Shown here: one piece after another, positions 11,101 to 22,900 of the stretch | Position numbering within the stretch: the first letter of the stretch is position 1 | How the letters are laid out: every line of letters starts with the position of its first letter | NCBI GenBank assembly: GCA_947568835.1 | Contig: OX387607.1 | Span: 16,853,701 to 16,917,700 of the forward strand | Reading direction: 5' to 3' | From: Protonemura montana | Taxonomy: Eukaryota > Arthropoda > Insecta > Plecoptera > Nemouridae | DNA length: 64,000 nt | Translations under genes and position numbers: made by a program | Notes under the pieces: generated by a model | Databases searched by the model: none | What the model was told of the DNA's origin: nothing | What the model saw: only the letters and a program-made list of their open reading frames with translations

Positions 11101-13608
11101 AAATATTTGTGCCAAACAGGATTCTTTGAGTACCTATCTAATCAAAAGTAGCCTCACTTTTCTTAAATTGAAAATAGTCAACTTAGCTCAATAAAATACA
11201 AGAAACTACTAAACTTCATGACATTGTTTTTAGAAAATGACGACGGTGGAGAGAAAGTTGAGCTGGACTACACTGGAGTAAGCAACAAAAACATGGCCGC
11301 CGCACAAACACTTTTTGAAACCATCGCTTCGGTCCTCAGTAAAAGCGCTCGCTCCAAACTAAACATCGAGTCCAACTTTTACCAGCTCGGCGGAAACTCA
11401 CTCAACTCTATCTACACGGTTACTAAACTCAGAGATCAAGGGTATATCATTGGTAGGTGGACAACGTAACTACATGGATATTACTTCTCATATTACTATT
11501 ACACTCATTTTATGATTTAGAATAACAGGTTTAATACAAAAACCAAATCAAGTCCATTTCAAATAGGTGTTAAACTAAGTCGTAGAAACTCAATCTACCA
11601 ATAGCAATACCAAACAAACGTGTTATGCAAATAAAACTCTCTCCATATCTATTGATCTGGCACTAATTGCCTGAGAAATGAACACGTAGCTAATTTACCA
11701 AATCTTATCTTGCAGGAATCACTGATTTCATCACTGCAAAGACTTTATCGGATGTTATTAGCTGCATGCGTTTGGATATGGATGAAGAAGATGAGGTGAT
11801 TGACAGGTCGTCGCAGATTGATTCGATGAGGCAGTACTCGATACGGCATCTCAATCATTCGCACAAATCTGAAGCTAAAGACATGATCACGAGCAGTTTC
11901 TACGAGAAAGCTGATCTAGAGCAGTGGTTGATGCCCGATGTTTATAGAGAAGATTACAGTAATCTAGTTGACGAGCTGTGGGAGCCGCTGGTACAGAAGA
12001 AATTAAGGTAATTATAATTTACAAGCGGTTGACAGCTCATATACCCGACCAATTTGTAGAACATTTATTTAGGAGGAAACAATTCAGCTTTAAAACATTC
12101 TTTCATGAACTTTTGTATTTGTATTTTTTATTTAGTTTTCAGTAATATGAGCTTAATTGACATGTTACTCCTACAAACACAAGATGTAAATTCAAATATT
12201 CTTTGCAGCTTTGTGGTTTTGAATGAATCGGGAGAAACTGTCGGAATTGCACTGAACTTTGACATTCACGACGAGCCTGTCGTTGACATCAAAAGCAAAC
12301 TAGTCATAGTATTTGATTTCCTGGAGCAAATCGAGGGCCCCATCAGAGATCAGCGACTTCCCCAAGGTATTTACACAATTATATTGCCCTTTCCGTTCAC
12401 ATCCTGGGAGTACATGTTACAATAGAGTACTAAAATGTACAATTTATATACAAAGAGTAAGTAGTAGTTTTGCCAACCAGAGTTCTGTAGATTCATTCAG
12501 ATTTAGTATTTAACAAAGCAAGAACCTATTTAAATTTTCTAGAAACTAGCGTTTGATTTCAATCCAAGCTGTTTGAATTAATCTTTCATAAGAAGTGCAT
12601 TATTTGTTTAAAGTATAAACCACACAATGAACATAAACACATCAAGTGACTTGAAAATTAGTAGTTTTTAACTTAGTTTTATTTACAGGAATCGGCAAAG
12701 TATTGCATGGTTTTATGATGGCAACCAAACATTCTCTCAGCTACCAGCAAAATGTGCAGGTGATGCATTTCATGGAAGAACAGGTTCTGCAGTTTGCCCA
12801 AGAGAAGAACTTCGAGGGAATATTCACCACAAACACAAGTCCTTTAACGCAGGTTGGTGACATTGTATTAATTATTGTGGAGTAATTTCAGTGCACTCTT
12901 CAACTTAAGAGCATAAGAAAGAACTGCAATGAACAGCAAACATATTGAAAATGGCTGGAAAAATTCACCATTCATATTCCTACGTTTTAAATAAAAAAGA
13001 TGACTTGGGGGAAAATGAGTCGATGCCTCTTTTAATTAGAAATACCTTTATCTCCACCTGTGGAGGGTGTTACCCTGACCAATTGAGTGCATTGTGCATT
13101 GTGGACATTCCCTTTTTCAGAGAATCTTAGTGTATTTGACAAGAATGCCGGAGACTCATTCCATTTCTAGCAGCCGATTTCCAGTGAAACGGCTGGCAAT
13201 ACAATGATTTGCTTTGTACTTTTTATAGGGATCTAATCTAAAAAGGAACAAGTACTTTGTAGTTTGTACAATTAGAGACATATGATATCTTGGTCGTAGC
13301 TGCTTTTAAACGTTGGCAGACATTTTCTTAGCTTTGGTCCCGGCTCCAACTTCCATTCCATTCCAATGTCTTATCATTGTCATTAAAGTCATTTTGTTAG
13401 ATGGACAGTGAAACTTTATGATTCCCCATATCTTCTATGTTTTCTTGCTTATCTTTCTTTCTGTTCACAGCAACTTGGGGAAGATGTCTACGACTATCAA
13501 GTTCTACTGGATTACCAGGTGAACCAGTACGTTGCACCCGATGGCACAAAACCGTTTGGAAAGGCACCCGACTCCCAAAGAGCAGTTTGCTCGTGGCGGC
13601 AAATCTGA
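1171..13608 (+). CDS. ebony: Ebony: beta-alanyl biogenic-amine synthetase (NRPS-like), 13 exons
   Basis: Ebony activates beta-alanine with ATP, loads it on a phosphopantetheine arm and joins it to amines such as dopamine or histamine. Exons: 1171-1396, 5380-5571, 6214-6384, 6907-7133, 7516-7798, 8482-8649, 10090-10286, 10687-10873, 11234-11452, 11716-12007, 12209-12366, 12689-12852, 13471-13608; phases close to give 873 aa, close to fly Ebony. The start resembles fly Ebony (MGSIPKLSI). Adenylation domain: [10 protein letters not shown] about 188-197, YRTGDY about 428-433, catalytic-type Lys in VNGKVDRQ about 534. Carrier domain: LGGNSL with the pantetheine Ser near 606. The C-terminal third (TNTSPLTQ and neighbours) matches Ebony's GNAT-like amine-selecting domain, which other NRPSs lack. 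A good acceptor (AG at 1160-1161) lies 10 bases before the ATG, so a 5' noncoding exon is likely. No frameshift is needed. The donor of exon 1 is tandemly duplicated. Confidence 0.97.
1360..1630 (+). repeat. 57-bp tandem repeat spanning the exon 1/intron 1 boundary of ebony
   Basis: Units start near 1360, 1417, 1474, 1531 and 1588; the last is degenerate. Each carries the last coding bases of ebony exon 1, the donor and the first intron bases. GTAAG donors fall at 1397, 1454, 1511 and 1568; the fifth has decayed to GTACC at 1625. Because 57 is a multiple of three and the frame stays open, each later donor would add 19 residues in the same phase. Confidence 0.9.
1774..1840. repeat. 11-12-bp tandem repeat (TTTGCAGAATA) in ebony intron 1
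   Basis: About six slightly varied copies. Each contains TTTGCAG, which looks like a weak 3' splice site, but coding similarity resumes only at 5380. Confidence 0.8.
2836..3715 (+). mobile_element. 5S-rRNA-derived SINE with six internal 91-bp units (ebony intron 1)
   Basis: The head resembles 5S rRNA: GAAGTTAAGCA (A-box region) followed by TTGGATGGGTGACC (C-box region). The segment from TTAAGC through GGAGGGATGAAAG repeats with starts near 2881, 2972, 3063, 3154, 3244 and 3335 (period 91, once 90). A unique body with ACGTTAAGCCGGTGG and a tail ending in CACTGACGCCATTA follow. 5S-derived heads define the SINE3 class; the repeated internal segment is what stands out here. Confidence 0.85.
5622..6145 (+). 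mobile_element. 5S-rRNA-derived SINE with two internal units (ebony intron 2)
   Basis: Head CCGTGTTGGAAACACCGG at about 5628, two 91-bp-type units, the ACGTTAAGCCGGTGG body, the GACGCCATTAGAC tail and an AT-rich (AATAAT)n end. It fills most of ebony intron 2 and ends about 70 bp before exon 3. Confidence 0.85.
6675..6795. mobile_element. Foldback tRNA-like element in ebony intron 3
   Basis: Arms GGAAGCTGGAATGG and its inverse CCATTCCAGCTTTC flank a core with CCGGGATACGAACCCGG, a minus-strand B-box in a perfect stem. A related copy is at about 21930-22065. Short non-autonomous element; class uncertain. Confidence 0.55.
8031..8117 (+). repeat. Dispersed retroposon-type tail ending in (TAT)n, ebony intron 5
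   Basis: TCTCATGCCAAAAGCGGCC then AATTGTGATAAATAAAC and about 16 ATT units. The same unique part with a shorter (TAT)n tract recurs at about 22147-22200, as expected of a LINE or SINE 3' end. Confidence 0.7.
8697..8870. mobile_element. Foldback MITE, family 1, internally deleted copy (ebony intron 6)
   Basis: Starts TTTTTAGACTCGTGTCTACTTG and ends in AAACCCAGTTGAAATAG, including CGAAACGTTGGGAAATTTAG. The two arms match those of the longer copies at 26265-26545 and 50424-50690 with the middle lost. It begins about 48 bp after the exon 6 donor. Confidence 0.75.
13035..13150 (-). mobile_element. Degenerate copy of the tRNA-like repeat element
   Basis: CTCCACCTGTGGAGGGTGTT followed by CCAATTGAG and a tail AGTGTATTTGACAAGAATG resembles the end of the 38.2-38.8-kb element (AGTGTATTTGATGAGAATG). 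Old, diverged, single unit in the last ebony intron. Confidence 0.5.
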
Positions 13609-13682
13609 ACTTCAACAACCATACGTAACATTAACATAATCATCAATCAACACATCTTACTGCACTAATCTTACTGCACATC

Positions 13683-14336
13683 TTACTGCACTATATAAAA
13701 TTAATGTATCACGCATATATACAGTCGAAATTAAATTATGGGATAATGGTATGGGGAATATCAGCCGAGTCCAACAAAATATTCATTAAACAAAAAAGGG
13801 CAATAAGAATACTTGGAAAAATCATGAAAAGAGGCACATGCAGAAAAGCGTTCAAAGACCTTAACATACTGACATTACCTTCCCTTTATATACTAGAGAC
13901 AATTTTATATGTTAGAGACAACCCGACCATGTTTCAAGAAAACAAAAATATTCACAATAAAAATACTAGAAAAAAAGACGATATACGACAAAAAAAAAGC
14001 TTGTTAGAAATAGGGAGAAAGAATGTAACATTTATGGGACCAATTTTATACAATAAATTACCCCGCAAGATAAAGGAAAAAACAATTAGCATGGAAAGCT
14101 TTAAAGGAATGGTCAAAGATTTTTTAATTCAACATTCGTTTTACACTATCTTAGAATATACTAGTCTGAATGGTTGCGATTGTAAATATTGTGTGAAAGA
14201 ACAAAAATGATCAATGTACAAATTTTAATTAGCAATTGACAATTTCCAAAGCCTGTTTTTACTGTTTTATGTGACAACGATCATGGCATGTTATCATTTT
14301 TTACAATGGAAAATAAACAATAAACAAACAAACAAA
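13683..14336 (+). mobile_element. 5'-truncated LINE: 3' end of a reverse-transcriptase ORF plus tail
   Basis: The frame open from about 13683 to 14210 encodes YHAYIQSKLNYGIMVWG, the late-RT pattern of Jockey/CR1/RTE-type LINEs, then the usual C-terminal extension (FMGPILYNKLPRKIKE). Similarity runs upstream of the ATG at 13704, so that ATG is not a real start; the element is cut at its 5' end. The 3' end is an AAAC-rich tail. It lies about 75 bp past the ebony stop, so it may be part of ebony's 3' UTR. Confidence 0.75.
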
Positions 14337-14339
14337 CTT

Positions 14340-17300
14340 CTTTACAAAAAAGAATGTAAATTAATATTTTCATACTTGCATCGAAGATCAAGAAGCTCTC
14401 TCGATTCAATTCTATTATTAGCTAGTCATTGTAAAAATTAAAATTAGCCCACCTACCAAAACTGTAATGTGGCCAAGTGTTAAGTGGGTTGTAGTTATAA
14501 TAGATGCACTTAGTTTAATTGTTATAATTAATAATTTACTACTGAAAGGTTCATCTGCACATAGAATATATTTCTGCCTTGTGCTTTGACTTTCCTTTTT
14601 AATTTAAGTGCACAAAAATTAAAGTATTTATTCAGTGTAGAGTATTGTGTTCTTTCCTATTTACATGATAAAATTAGTGCAAAACCAATGTTAAATATCC
14701 AAGCTATTAGTGCTAAATGTTGCAAGAAAATAACAAGGCAGGCAATGCAGGGATATGCTATGTCTGTAATTTACATAGAATTCCTTAGGATGTACATTTT
14801 ATTAAATTTTCTTTTTTGGATCTATGCATTTCCTTGACAGATTTTGTAAATACACTTAGACTTGGTCTTAAATAAATAAAGCTAACAAGCTATTGTATGA
14901 GATTCTTTATATAATGATGTGTTGTAACCATGAACATGATCCCACAAAACTGAATCATACTCTATTAGATTCCTCTGTTTCGATAGACAGGGAACAAGGT
15001 AGAAAAAAGATATCCTTTTCTGTTACCCATTTCCAATAACAAAGTATTTAAGTTAACATTTAGCCAAAGTCCCTGAGCTCACCTACAAAGGATGGAATGT
15101 ATGCAGAAATGCCAGCTGGTAATAGAATTTCACAAGGTGGCCACCCACTCCCTTGCCTAAGAGAAATGCTACGTCAATTGTCGGGGACTAACCCCTGGTA
15201 GTGAGTGCATTATTTTCATGCAATTTATTATCAGACTTGCAGAATAAATCGCTAATGAATGAGTGCTCTGCTGAACACATCTACAATCTGTCTTCTTATC
15301 TTGGCCCATGCCAGGCAATCAGATGCTATATATCTATCCAATATCTATCATAATACCTGTCCATCACGTTCCTGCGATGTCCTGCCCTTTGGAAGACAGT
15401 GTTAACTCTTCCAACTGTCTTCGTATGGTTAGTTGTAAGCTTGAATTTATTCTTCAGACTGACCTTTATTTCCTGCCCACCTCGAAGTGCATCTTAAGTG
15501 CTGATGTTAGCACCGTTGGAGCACCAACACAGGTTTCAATTGATTGTAGTGAAGAAGGAAAGAGAAGATGGAACGCGACATAAAGGGGAAGAAAATTGGT
15601 GCCGCTTGGTGCAATTATCGAAAAAATATCTGGGAAAAAGTGCATCATACGACACTAATTTCTTCTCCTATAAGTTGCCTTCCCTCGTTCTTTCCTTCAT
15701 CATCACAATCATTATAGTGAAGTAGGTTAAAAATAGATTATTGTTCAGCATCCACTTCTAATAACAAAGGGTTCGGGTTACAAAAAATGTTGTGGATAAA
15801 TTTGGATAAGACTTAGTCAAACCCCCTTGCGATCAATGAATGGAATTCACAAATAAATGCAAAAAAACATTAAGTTAACAGTCTTATTTGTAACTTATCG
15901 TAATTTACAACCAGCTAATTTTATTTTCAATGTAATACAGAAACAATCTCTTCACAATGTTGCTGTCTTACTTTTTATAAACACAAGAGTCAGATATTTA
16001 CAAATCAACAGCATAAATGATATAGGAAGGTATCTTGCAATGTCCCGTTTTAATTTTGTGTGTAATTTGGACTAAACACAGAAAAACACAAGAAAAGAAA
16101 TTTATATTTTGTACTGTTTGTGAGCATAACATAAAAACAATACAAGTGTTTTGATTTGTTTCAGGAAAATGTCCTGTAATGGTGATTACAAAGGTGAGTA
16201 CGTCGGCCCTAAAAAGGAACAAGCGACTTGACAGGTTCAACCCAACAGAACAATGTCATGAAGCAAACTGAAACAATTGACCATGGCTCTGGAAATCACT
16301 GAGCAACAATGCAAGAATATATTTTCTTAGCAGATAACACATTTTTTTTTTGTGTTTAAGGTGTTTAAAAATATACAAACTTGGTCATCTAATGACAAAA
16401 AATATTTTTTATTGTATTTTCTGGATTAGAACCATCTGTAAAAGTGTGTCTCACAGCCTTCTTGCCAGTTAGTGTGGATGAATGTTGCTAGAAGGCTTAG
16501 TGTCAGCCATTTTAATTGAAGTTTCTAGCCTAAAATACCACAAGCAACTCATGCAGCAACAACATTAACGCTGTCAAATCTAAAACGATTTCTTTTTATC
16601 ATGAATCAGTGTGAAATATTTCTAAATGATAATTAAAAAATGGATTTGCCCTACACCGATGTCTGAAAACTCTTTGATAATCAAAAAGTGAATATGTTTG
16701 CCATTAATGAGCTATGTTAAAATATATCTTCCTGACAAAGCAGTAACAGATTCAGCAAAAAGTCTTCTATCGGTCGACCTAAAACAGAAGACGAAGCCAC
16801 CTGACATGCGTTGAAGCAAAAGCTAGTCAAATATACCAGCTAAAATCTCAGATTGGTGTCTATGCACAATAGGCCAAAAAGGTTGTTAACATTTTTAATT
16901 CAGTGGTCCACATTTCAGTTCCAGATCACTCGAGTTTCACAAAACGAGCAACGTTCCTCCTCAAATCTAGAAGCTATTACGTATTCAAGATTCAATTATT
17001 TGCCTGAATGATATCGGCAGCAGATTATAAGCTGAGAATTAACGAGTCTTTCAACGAAGGCATTACAGAAAAGTCACAACAATGCCTTGTATTGCACAAG
17101 ATAACCATACAGAAAATTGCGCAAAGGAATACCGCCGTGTTTATCTCGCGGGGAAATAACACGTCTTTTTTATTTGGCTTTAAAAAAAAAACTGTACACA
17201 TATGTTTTGTTACTTTTAAAAAATAATTTTGGAGAAGTTGGTGATTAGATCCTTGTTATGAAAACAAATGCCCTCAAGTTGAACTAATTTAAATCAAGCA

Positions 17301-19240
17301 GTTGTGATTTAGAAATAAAGATCTTAAATTAAAATTTCAGCAAAATGGTCAGATGCTTCTAGCTGTTGTTTACTGGCAAATTATGAAACGATATTGCCAA
17401 AAAAAAAAAAAAACAGTGAAATTAGTAACATTTCATTTTTTTCCTAAAAGATCGATCAATAGATTGGGACAATAAAGTATTGACATTTATTATACCTTCT
17501 TAAAAAAATGTGGAAAGGTATTTTGAACTACATTACCTTTTTTTCTTTTTCAATCACATATTTAACGTCTGGTCATATTTAACGTAAACATACCAAAACG
17601 CGTGGTAAAATTACTTTAAATCGCTCGGCAAGTTCATCCCTACATCGCTAAATGTAGATAACAGAGCTAGAGATAATTGCATAGCAGCTGTGTTTGGCAA
17701 TGGATACCAGTTTTGTAGCTGTATTGTTTTTCTAGCAAGTTTAATGAGAAGCCGACACATATAACGACAGATGGTTTATTTGGATGCCAAATGTAGCCAA
17801 GATTGTTCACTTTTTATAACCTAACCAAATATCGTTAGTCTTCGAAAGTCTTCGATTTGTTTACAACGTTCTATGCAAAATGTTGAAATCGCCAACAAAC
17901 AAAAACCGAAAGAACTCAAAGAATGCGAGCCCAAATTACCTCTTATTTTCTTTCTGTCGGGATGGTATTGACGTCACTCCAGCGATACCAACTGCAGTGG
18001 CCACTTGCCGAACCTCTCAGTCTGGAGCCTTCCGTCACGTTGTTTCATATCAGTGCGAAAAATGTAGGATTACCGTAAGATTTACGACAAAAGATGCAAA
18101 GGACCGCCAAAGAGCTGGCATTGAAGTCAGAATCCCTGCAGCGACTTCACCCGAAAGGCATGCCAACAAACAGTAAATTGATGATAAATTAACACAATTT
18201 TTAGCAGTTAGCAGTTTTTTTGGGCCACAAACCTCTTCAAAGCAGAGCACAACCGTAAATCAAGTCCCTAAAAACCATCGCGCAAACCAAAGTTACTTTC
18301 GTAAATTTAGTAAATAGTAAATTTCATTGATTGGTGTTCTTGACATTTCATGAAACCTTTAAACAAATCGGAGTCTTTCTTCACGGCTCAAGGTTTGAAT
18401 CAGCCGAGCTTACAAAGATTAAGAAATATTCGCGTTTCTGCGCTGCCAACAACTATAGCGCTTTATTGAGTTTGAAATCGGACCTAAATAAACTATTTCT
18501 TAGCGGGTGCCCATAAACACCTTGCCCGTTGCTTACTGGTTTGTAAAAAGTGAATGCTAAAAAAACGACACTGCCACTTTGAGCAATAAAAACTTGTCTA
18601 AACAAAACTTCCGATGGAACTGTCAACGAAATGGGGTCAGAACGTTTGTTCAATTTGTACCGTATCCAATGCGCTGCGCACAAAATCATCATCGATTGGC
18701 CATCGCTGTCAGTTTCTGATAACAGGAAATTATATTTCAATTGCGTGCCACTCTTATACGGCAAGGAAATTAACTGCAAGAACTTGTTCTGCTTGCCTTG
18801 TTCTAGATAACATCGTTAACTAATAATAATATTCAACTAATTATTTCTGACTGCATTCTGGCTTCCTTCCTAAGTACTGCTTTGTTTTCAAGGATTTCTG
18901 ATTTCAGGTTTGCAATGAAATTGAAAATTGTGGAACGAAGTGCCAGCTTTGAAGGTTTCTATCGTGGGACTTCTTTATAATTGTCTGTTGCCCTATGGCT
19001 ATGTGGAGTAAACTGGGCAGGATATGCAAATGATTACGTCTTCATTAGGTATTTCATGTTATAATAAATTAAGTGTGAATATGAACTCGGCTAATAAAGC
19101 TACCGCTCTAGATTCATTCTCAATTTGATTTTAATTCTAAATGATTTCCTACTTTTGTTTCATGTGCGGACGTAACGTAAATAAATGCCGCCGACTTTAC
19201 AAGAAACAAGAAAAAAACTGGCAGAAAATAAGTCACAATT
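14340..19240. other. Intergenic region between ebony and NELFA; no gene recognised
   Basis: AT-rich, only short open frames without family resemblance. A 98-codon frame at 17880-18176 on the plus strand has one CEKC motif but no recognisable domain. A polyadenylation-type AATAAATAAA lies near 14869. One foldback element (15545-15690) is listed separately. Confidence 0.5.
15545..15695. mobile_element. Foldback MITE, family 2
   Basis: Left arm GAAGGAAAGAGAAGATGG ... GGGAAGAAAATTGG; right arm is its approximate inverse (TTTCTTCTCCTATAAGTTGCC ... TTCTTTCC) with a loop of about 40 bp. Related copies: 33230-33400, and right halves at 47205-47320 and 59090-59215. Confidence 0.6.
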
Positions 19241-19740
19241 TTAGGTGATATCTCATTCAAATTGCAAACGCTTGCAATGCGCGGGGTATTTTATTATTAT
19301 CAACACTATAACCGTCTCAAAAATTGATGCCCAAACGCGGACTCGAACCCCGATCTCCACCTGTCACAGGTGTTGCTCTAACCAATTGAGCTACTTGGAC
19401 CCCGATCTCCACCTGTCGCGGGTGTTGCTCTAACCAATTGAGCTACTTGGACCCCGATCTCCACCTGTCGCGGGTGTTGCTCTAACCAATCGAGCTACTC
19501 GGACCCCGATCTCCACCCGTCGCGGGTGTTGCTCTAACCAATTGAGCTACTTGGATCCCGATCTCCACCTGTCGCGGGTGTTGCTCTAACCAATTGAGCT
19601 ACTTGGACCCCGATCTCCACCTGTCGCTGGTGTTGCTCTAACCAATTGAGCTACTTGGACCCCGATCTCCACCTGTCGCGTGTGTTGCTCTAACCAATTA
19701 AGCTATTTGGACACTGGCTTTTTGAGACGGTTACAGTGTA
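19240..19740 (-). mobile_element. tRNA-like element with seven tandem 52-bp head units
   Basis: Read on the minus strand, units carry GTAGCTCAATTGGTTAGAGC (D-arm and A-box), CACC..GACAGGTGGAGA and TCGGGG. The outermost unit has an intact B-box (GGTTCGAGTCC) and then GGGCATCAATTTTTGAGACGG, running into the GCGCATTGCAAGCGTTTGCA tail. The array is downstream of NELFA. The far end has a short TTTTTGAGACGG inverted copy. Confidence 0.85.
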
Positions 19741-19974
19741 GAAAATAATTTTAAAAAGTTACAATTTTCGTCAAGTTTGGTACTCTTTGTGACTTACTCT
19801 GAACGCGACCGCCAAGAAATCCCGGCAGCGAGGAGGAGACTAGCGGATTTATAACGAACCAAGACAAAGCATCAAAAACTTGAAGCTATTTACGATGCCA
19901 TTGGTCACGACGCCTTCGTTTGCCATACTTTGTTAACACTAAACACTGTCGCTCAATTAAAGTCCGTCAACCAA

Positions 19975-22900
19975 TCAGATCGCTTGCGTTGAAGTCACCG
20001 GGGCAGCTGCGGGGGGCTTAACGTGGGGCAGGACTTGTATGACGCTGTCGTCCAGCTTTCGTAGCTTCTTTATTCGCTTCCACTCGCCCGTGTTGTAGTT
20101 CATCTGGAAGTGGGTTTCTACTGTCATCGTCTGCGTGGATTCATCAGCCTGTAGCACGGTTTCTTGGTTCTCCGACAGTTTTATTGTGACGATGTTGCCA
20201 AGATGCGGGCACGGATTGTCTGCGATTTGGGAAAATAAAGAAGACGTTGAAATATGCTAACATAAATAAATAATACTAATAATACTCGGGTTGGAATAGA
20301 ATTACTCTGATTAAACTCTGGTATTTTTTGGGATATTTTTTTAGATTTTTTTCAGAATCGGAATTTTTATTTTTAGTCAATTGGACTAAAGACAGAAGAC
20401 GTTGAAATACTCGGGCTGGAATGAAATTACTCTGATTTAACTCTTGTATCATTGTCGATGATCATGGATATTTTGGTTGAAATCTTATTTAAATTGCAAA
20501 CGCTTGCAATGCGCGGGGGATTTTATTATTATGAACACTATGATTACTCTGATTAAACTCTGGTATCATCGTCGATGTAATACTTTGATTTTCATTTCAA
20601 ATGAAGCCGTCCAAAAGTGCATAAGCAATTTAGCCGCCGGTCCTTTTCAGTTACAAATGCACGAAATTGACAGAATATTCAACGGTGGCAATAATATGTA
20701 TTGAGCACGTGTCGGAATCGGAATCGACCGATATTTTTTTGGAATCAGAATCGAAATTTTTGATTCTACTGAAAAAAATTCTATTCAAAATGAACACTTT
20801 GTCTTTGTGGTCTTTATTGAACTAATTATTTGTGTCTTAGTTTGCTGTTTTTATCATTTGTTTTGCAAAGCAGAGACTGAACAAAACGATTGAAATCAAA
20901 TTCAACACTGTTATTGTGCTTCTTGCACCGGAAGTTGTAACAGAATTATAATCGGAATTTATTCTATCTTTTGTGAGGAATCGGAATTGACAAAACATAA
21001 ATATTCTGGTCCCTGGTATTGGTAACCATTCTGTTTCGCTAAAACAATATAAAACAATAGTATGGTTACTAACTAATTATGTGTATGGAAAAAACGCCAA
21101 TTTTTCGAGGTTGTCCTAACGTTATCCTTACTTAGATTTTTATTTCAAATGAAGCTTTTTTTAACTAACTTTTAACCGCTGTACTTACCCCTGGAGCCGG
21201 CCATGAATCCGAGGATGAGAGCTTTCTCCGGCCGAGTGACTTTGTTCGCTGTGCGGAACATGTCTTGGGCTTCTAACATCTGCGTCCGTGACAACGACAG
21301 ACCGCCCTTGCGTTGTATGACGGGGTTCACGGTCGCTACTGGTACAGTCCTGGGGGAAAAAACTTGCAACGTACTTCCAGGATATCTCCGTGGTTACCAT
21401 AGACAACAGAACTAATACTCGTGCTGGACCAGAGATTAATCTTGGGAAGAAGAACTGCAAGAAGATGGTAACTGATTTTAATTATTACTTTTTGGAAATA
21501 ATTATAGAAATATTTTAGTTTTTATACTCATGTCTACTTGATGTAAACTTAGCACTAGTTTTCGCAAAAACTAATTTAACTTGGTTTTGAATGCTAAGTG
21601 AAGAACAACTAAATTTCCCAACGTTTCGTAACTTATACCTGTTACTTTATCACGGGTGAAATTCTTCCGATGACTTGTATATATTATTCTGAACATTTTC
21701 CGATAACAAAAGGACCACAAAAATTAAAACAGCTACTTAGTTCAAGCTTCCTAAATACATCTTACGTTAATAATCAAGGTCAATTATTAAAAAACAAACA
21801 TATTTTGCACCCACCGACAAAAATAATTAAAACTTGGTGAACCAAATGGTAAATATTTCTTATTAATAATCGAGGGTTTGTTGCTCACTGACATAGATTA
21901 ACAGTTTATGCATATTCTTAACTTGGAAAGGAAAGCTAGAGACTGGGTAAATGTGCAACTGAACCAAGATACGAACCCTGGACCTCCTAATTGCCGGTCG
22001 GATGCTCTGCTGAGCTACTGAGCTACTGAGCTATCTGGACACACATATTCCAGCTTTCACGGGGTTGGGATGAGGGATTTGACGATTTTTTGTCTTGTAC
22101 AAAGTGAATTGTGAGTTGTGAATTATATATATATATATATATCGACATGTCTCATGCCAAAAGCAGCCAATTGTGATGAATTAACTATTATTATTATTAT
22201 ATCATATATATGACCGTTGTGTTTACCTCAATGGCGTCGCCTGCAGAGTTGGTGTCATCCTGAGCTCCACTTTGGTCGGCGCTGCGACTGACGCGACGAT
22301 CGCGGCGGCAGGAGAAGGCGGAGGCGCGTGATTGGCTGGCGGCGCCGGACTTTGAGGCACGTAGCTCGGCGTAGGCGGGTTCATGATCGGCAGCAACGTC
22401 TGGCCGGACGAAGGAGCGTCGGCCGAGATCGCAGATGTCGGAGTTTCGGCTGCGGAGAACCGAGGTTTAACTCCGGCAAGCGATTTCATCTCGCAGGTGA
22501 GCCAAGTTTAAAAAAGGTACTAGGGATATTTAATTATTAACAACACTATAACCGTCTCAAAAATTGATGCCCAAACGGGGACTAATACCCGACTAATATG
22601 GAATAATAAAATACCCCGCGCATTGCAAGCGTTTGCAATTTAAATAAGATTTCATCCTAATACTGAGGATATATTTTGAAGAAATCTTATTTAAATTGCA
22701 AACGCTTGCAATGCGCGGGGTATTTTATTATTATGAACACTATAACCGTCTCAAAAATTGATGTCCAAACGGGGACAAAAAATAATAAAATATGTATATA
22801 AATAAATATATAAGTGGATAATAAAAGTGCTAAGGATATCTTAGGATCGGAAATGTTTCAGTATCATCTGGCCGAAAGAAAATTGCAAGCACTGGTTCTA

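Noticed and set aside
17880-18176. 98-codon plus-strand frame as a small gene
   Set aside because: No recognisable domain, splice partner or promoter; kept only as a remark in the intergenic entry.
19343-19712. A cluster of tRNA genes
   Set aside because: Inner units lack the 3' half, the anticodon loop lacks U33, and the units share a SINE-like tail; not functional tRNA genes.
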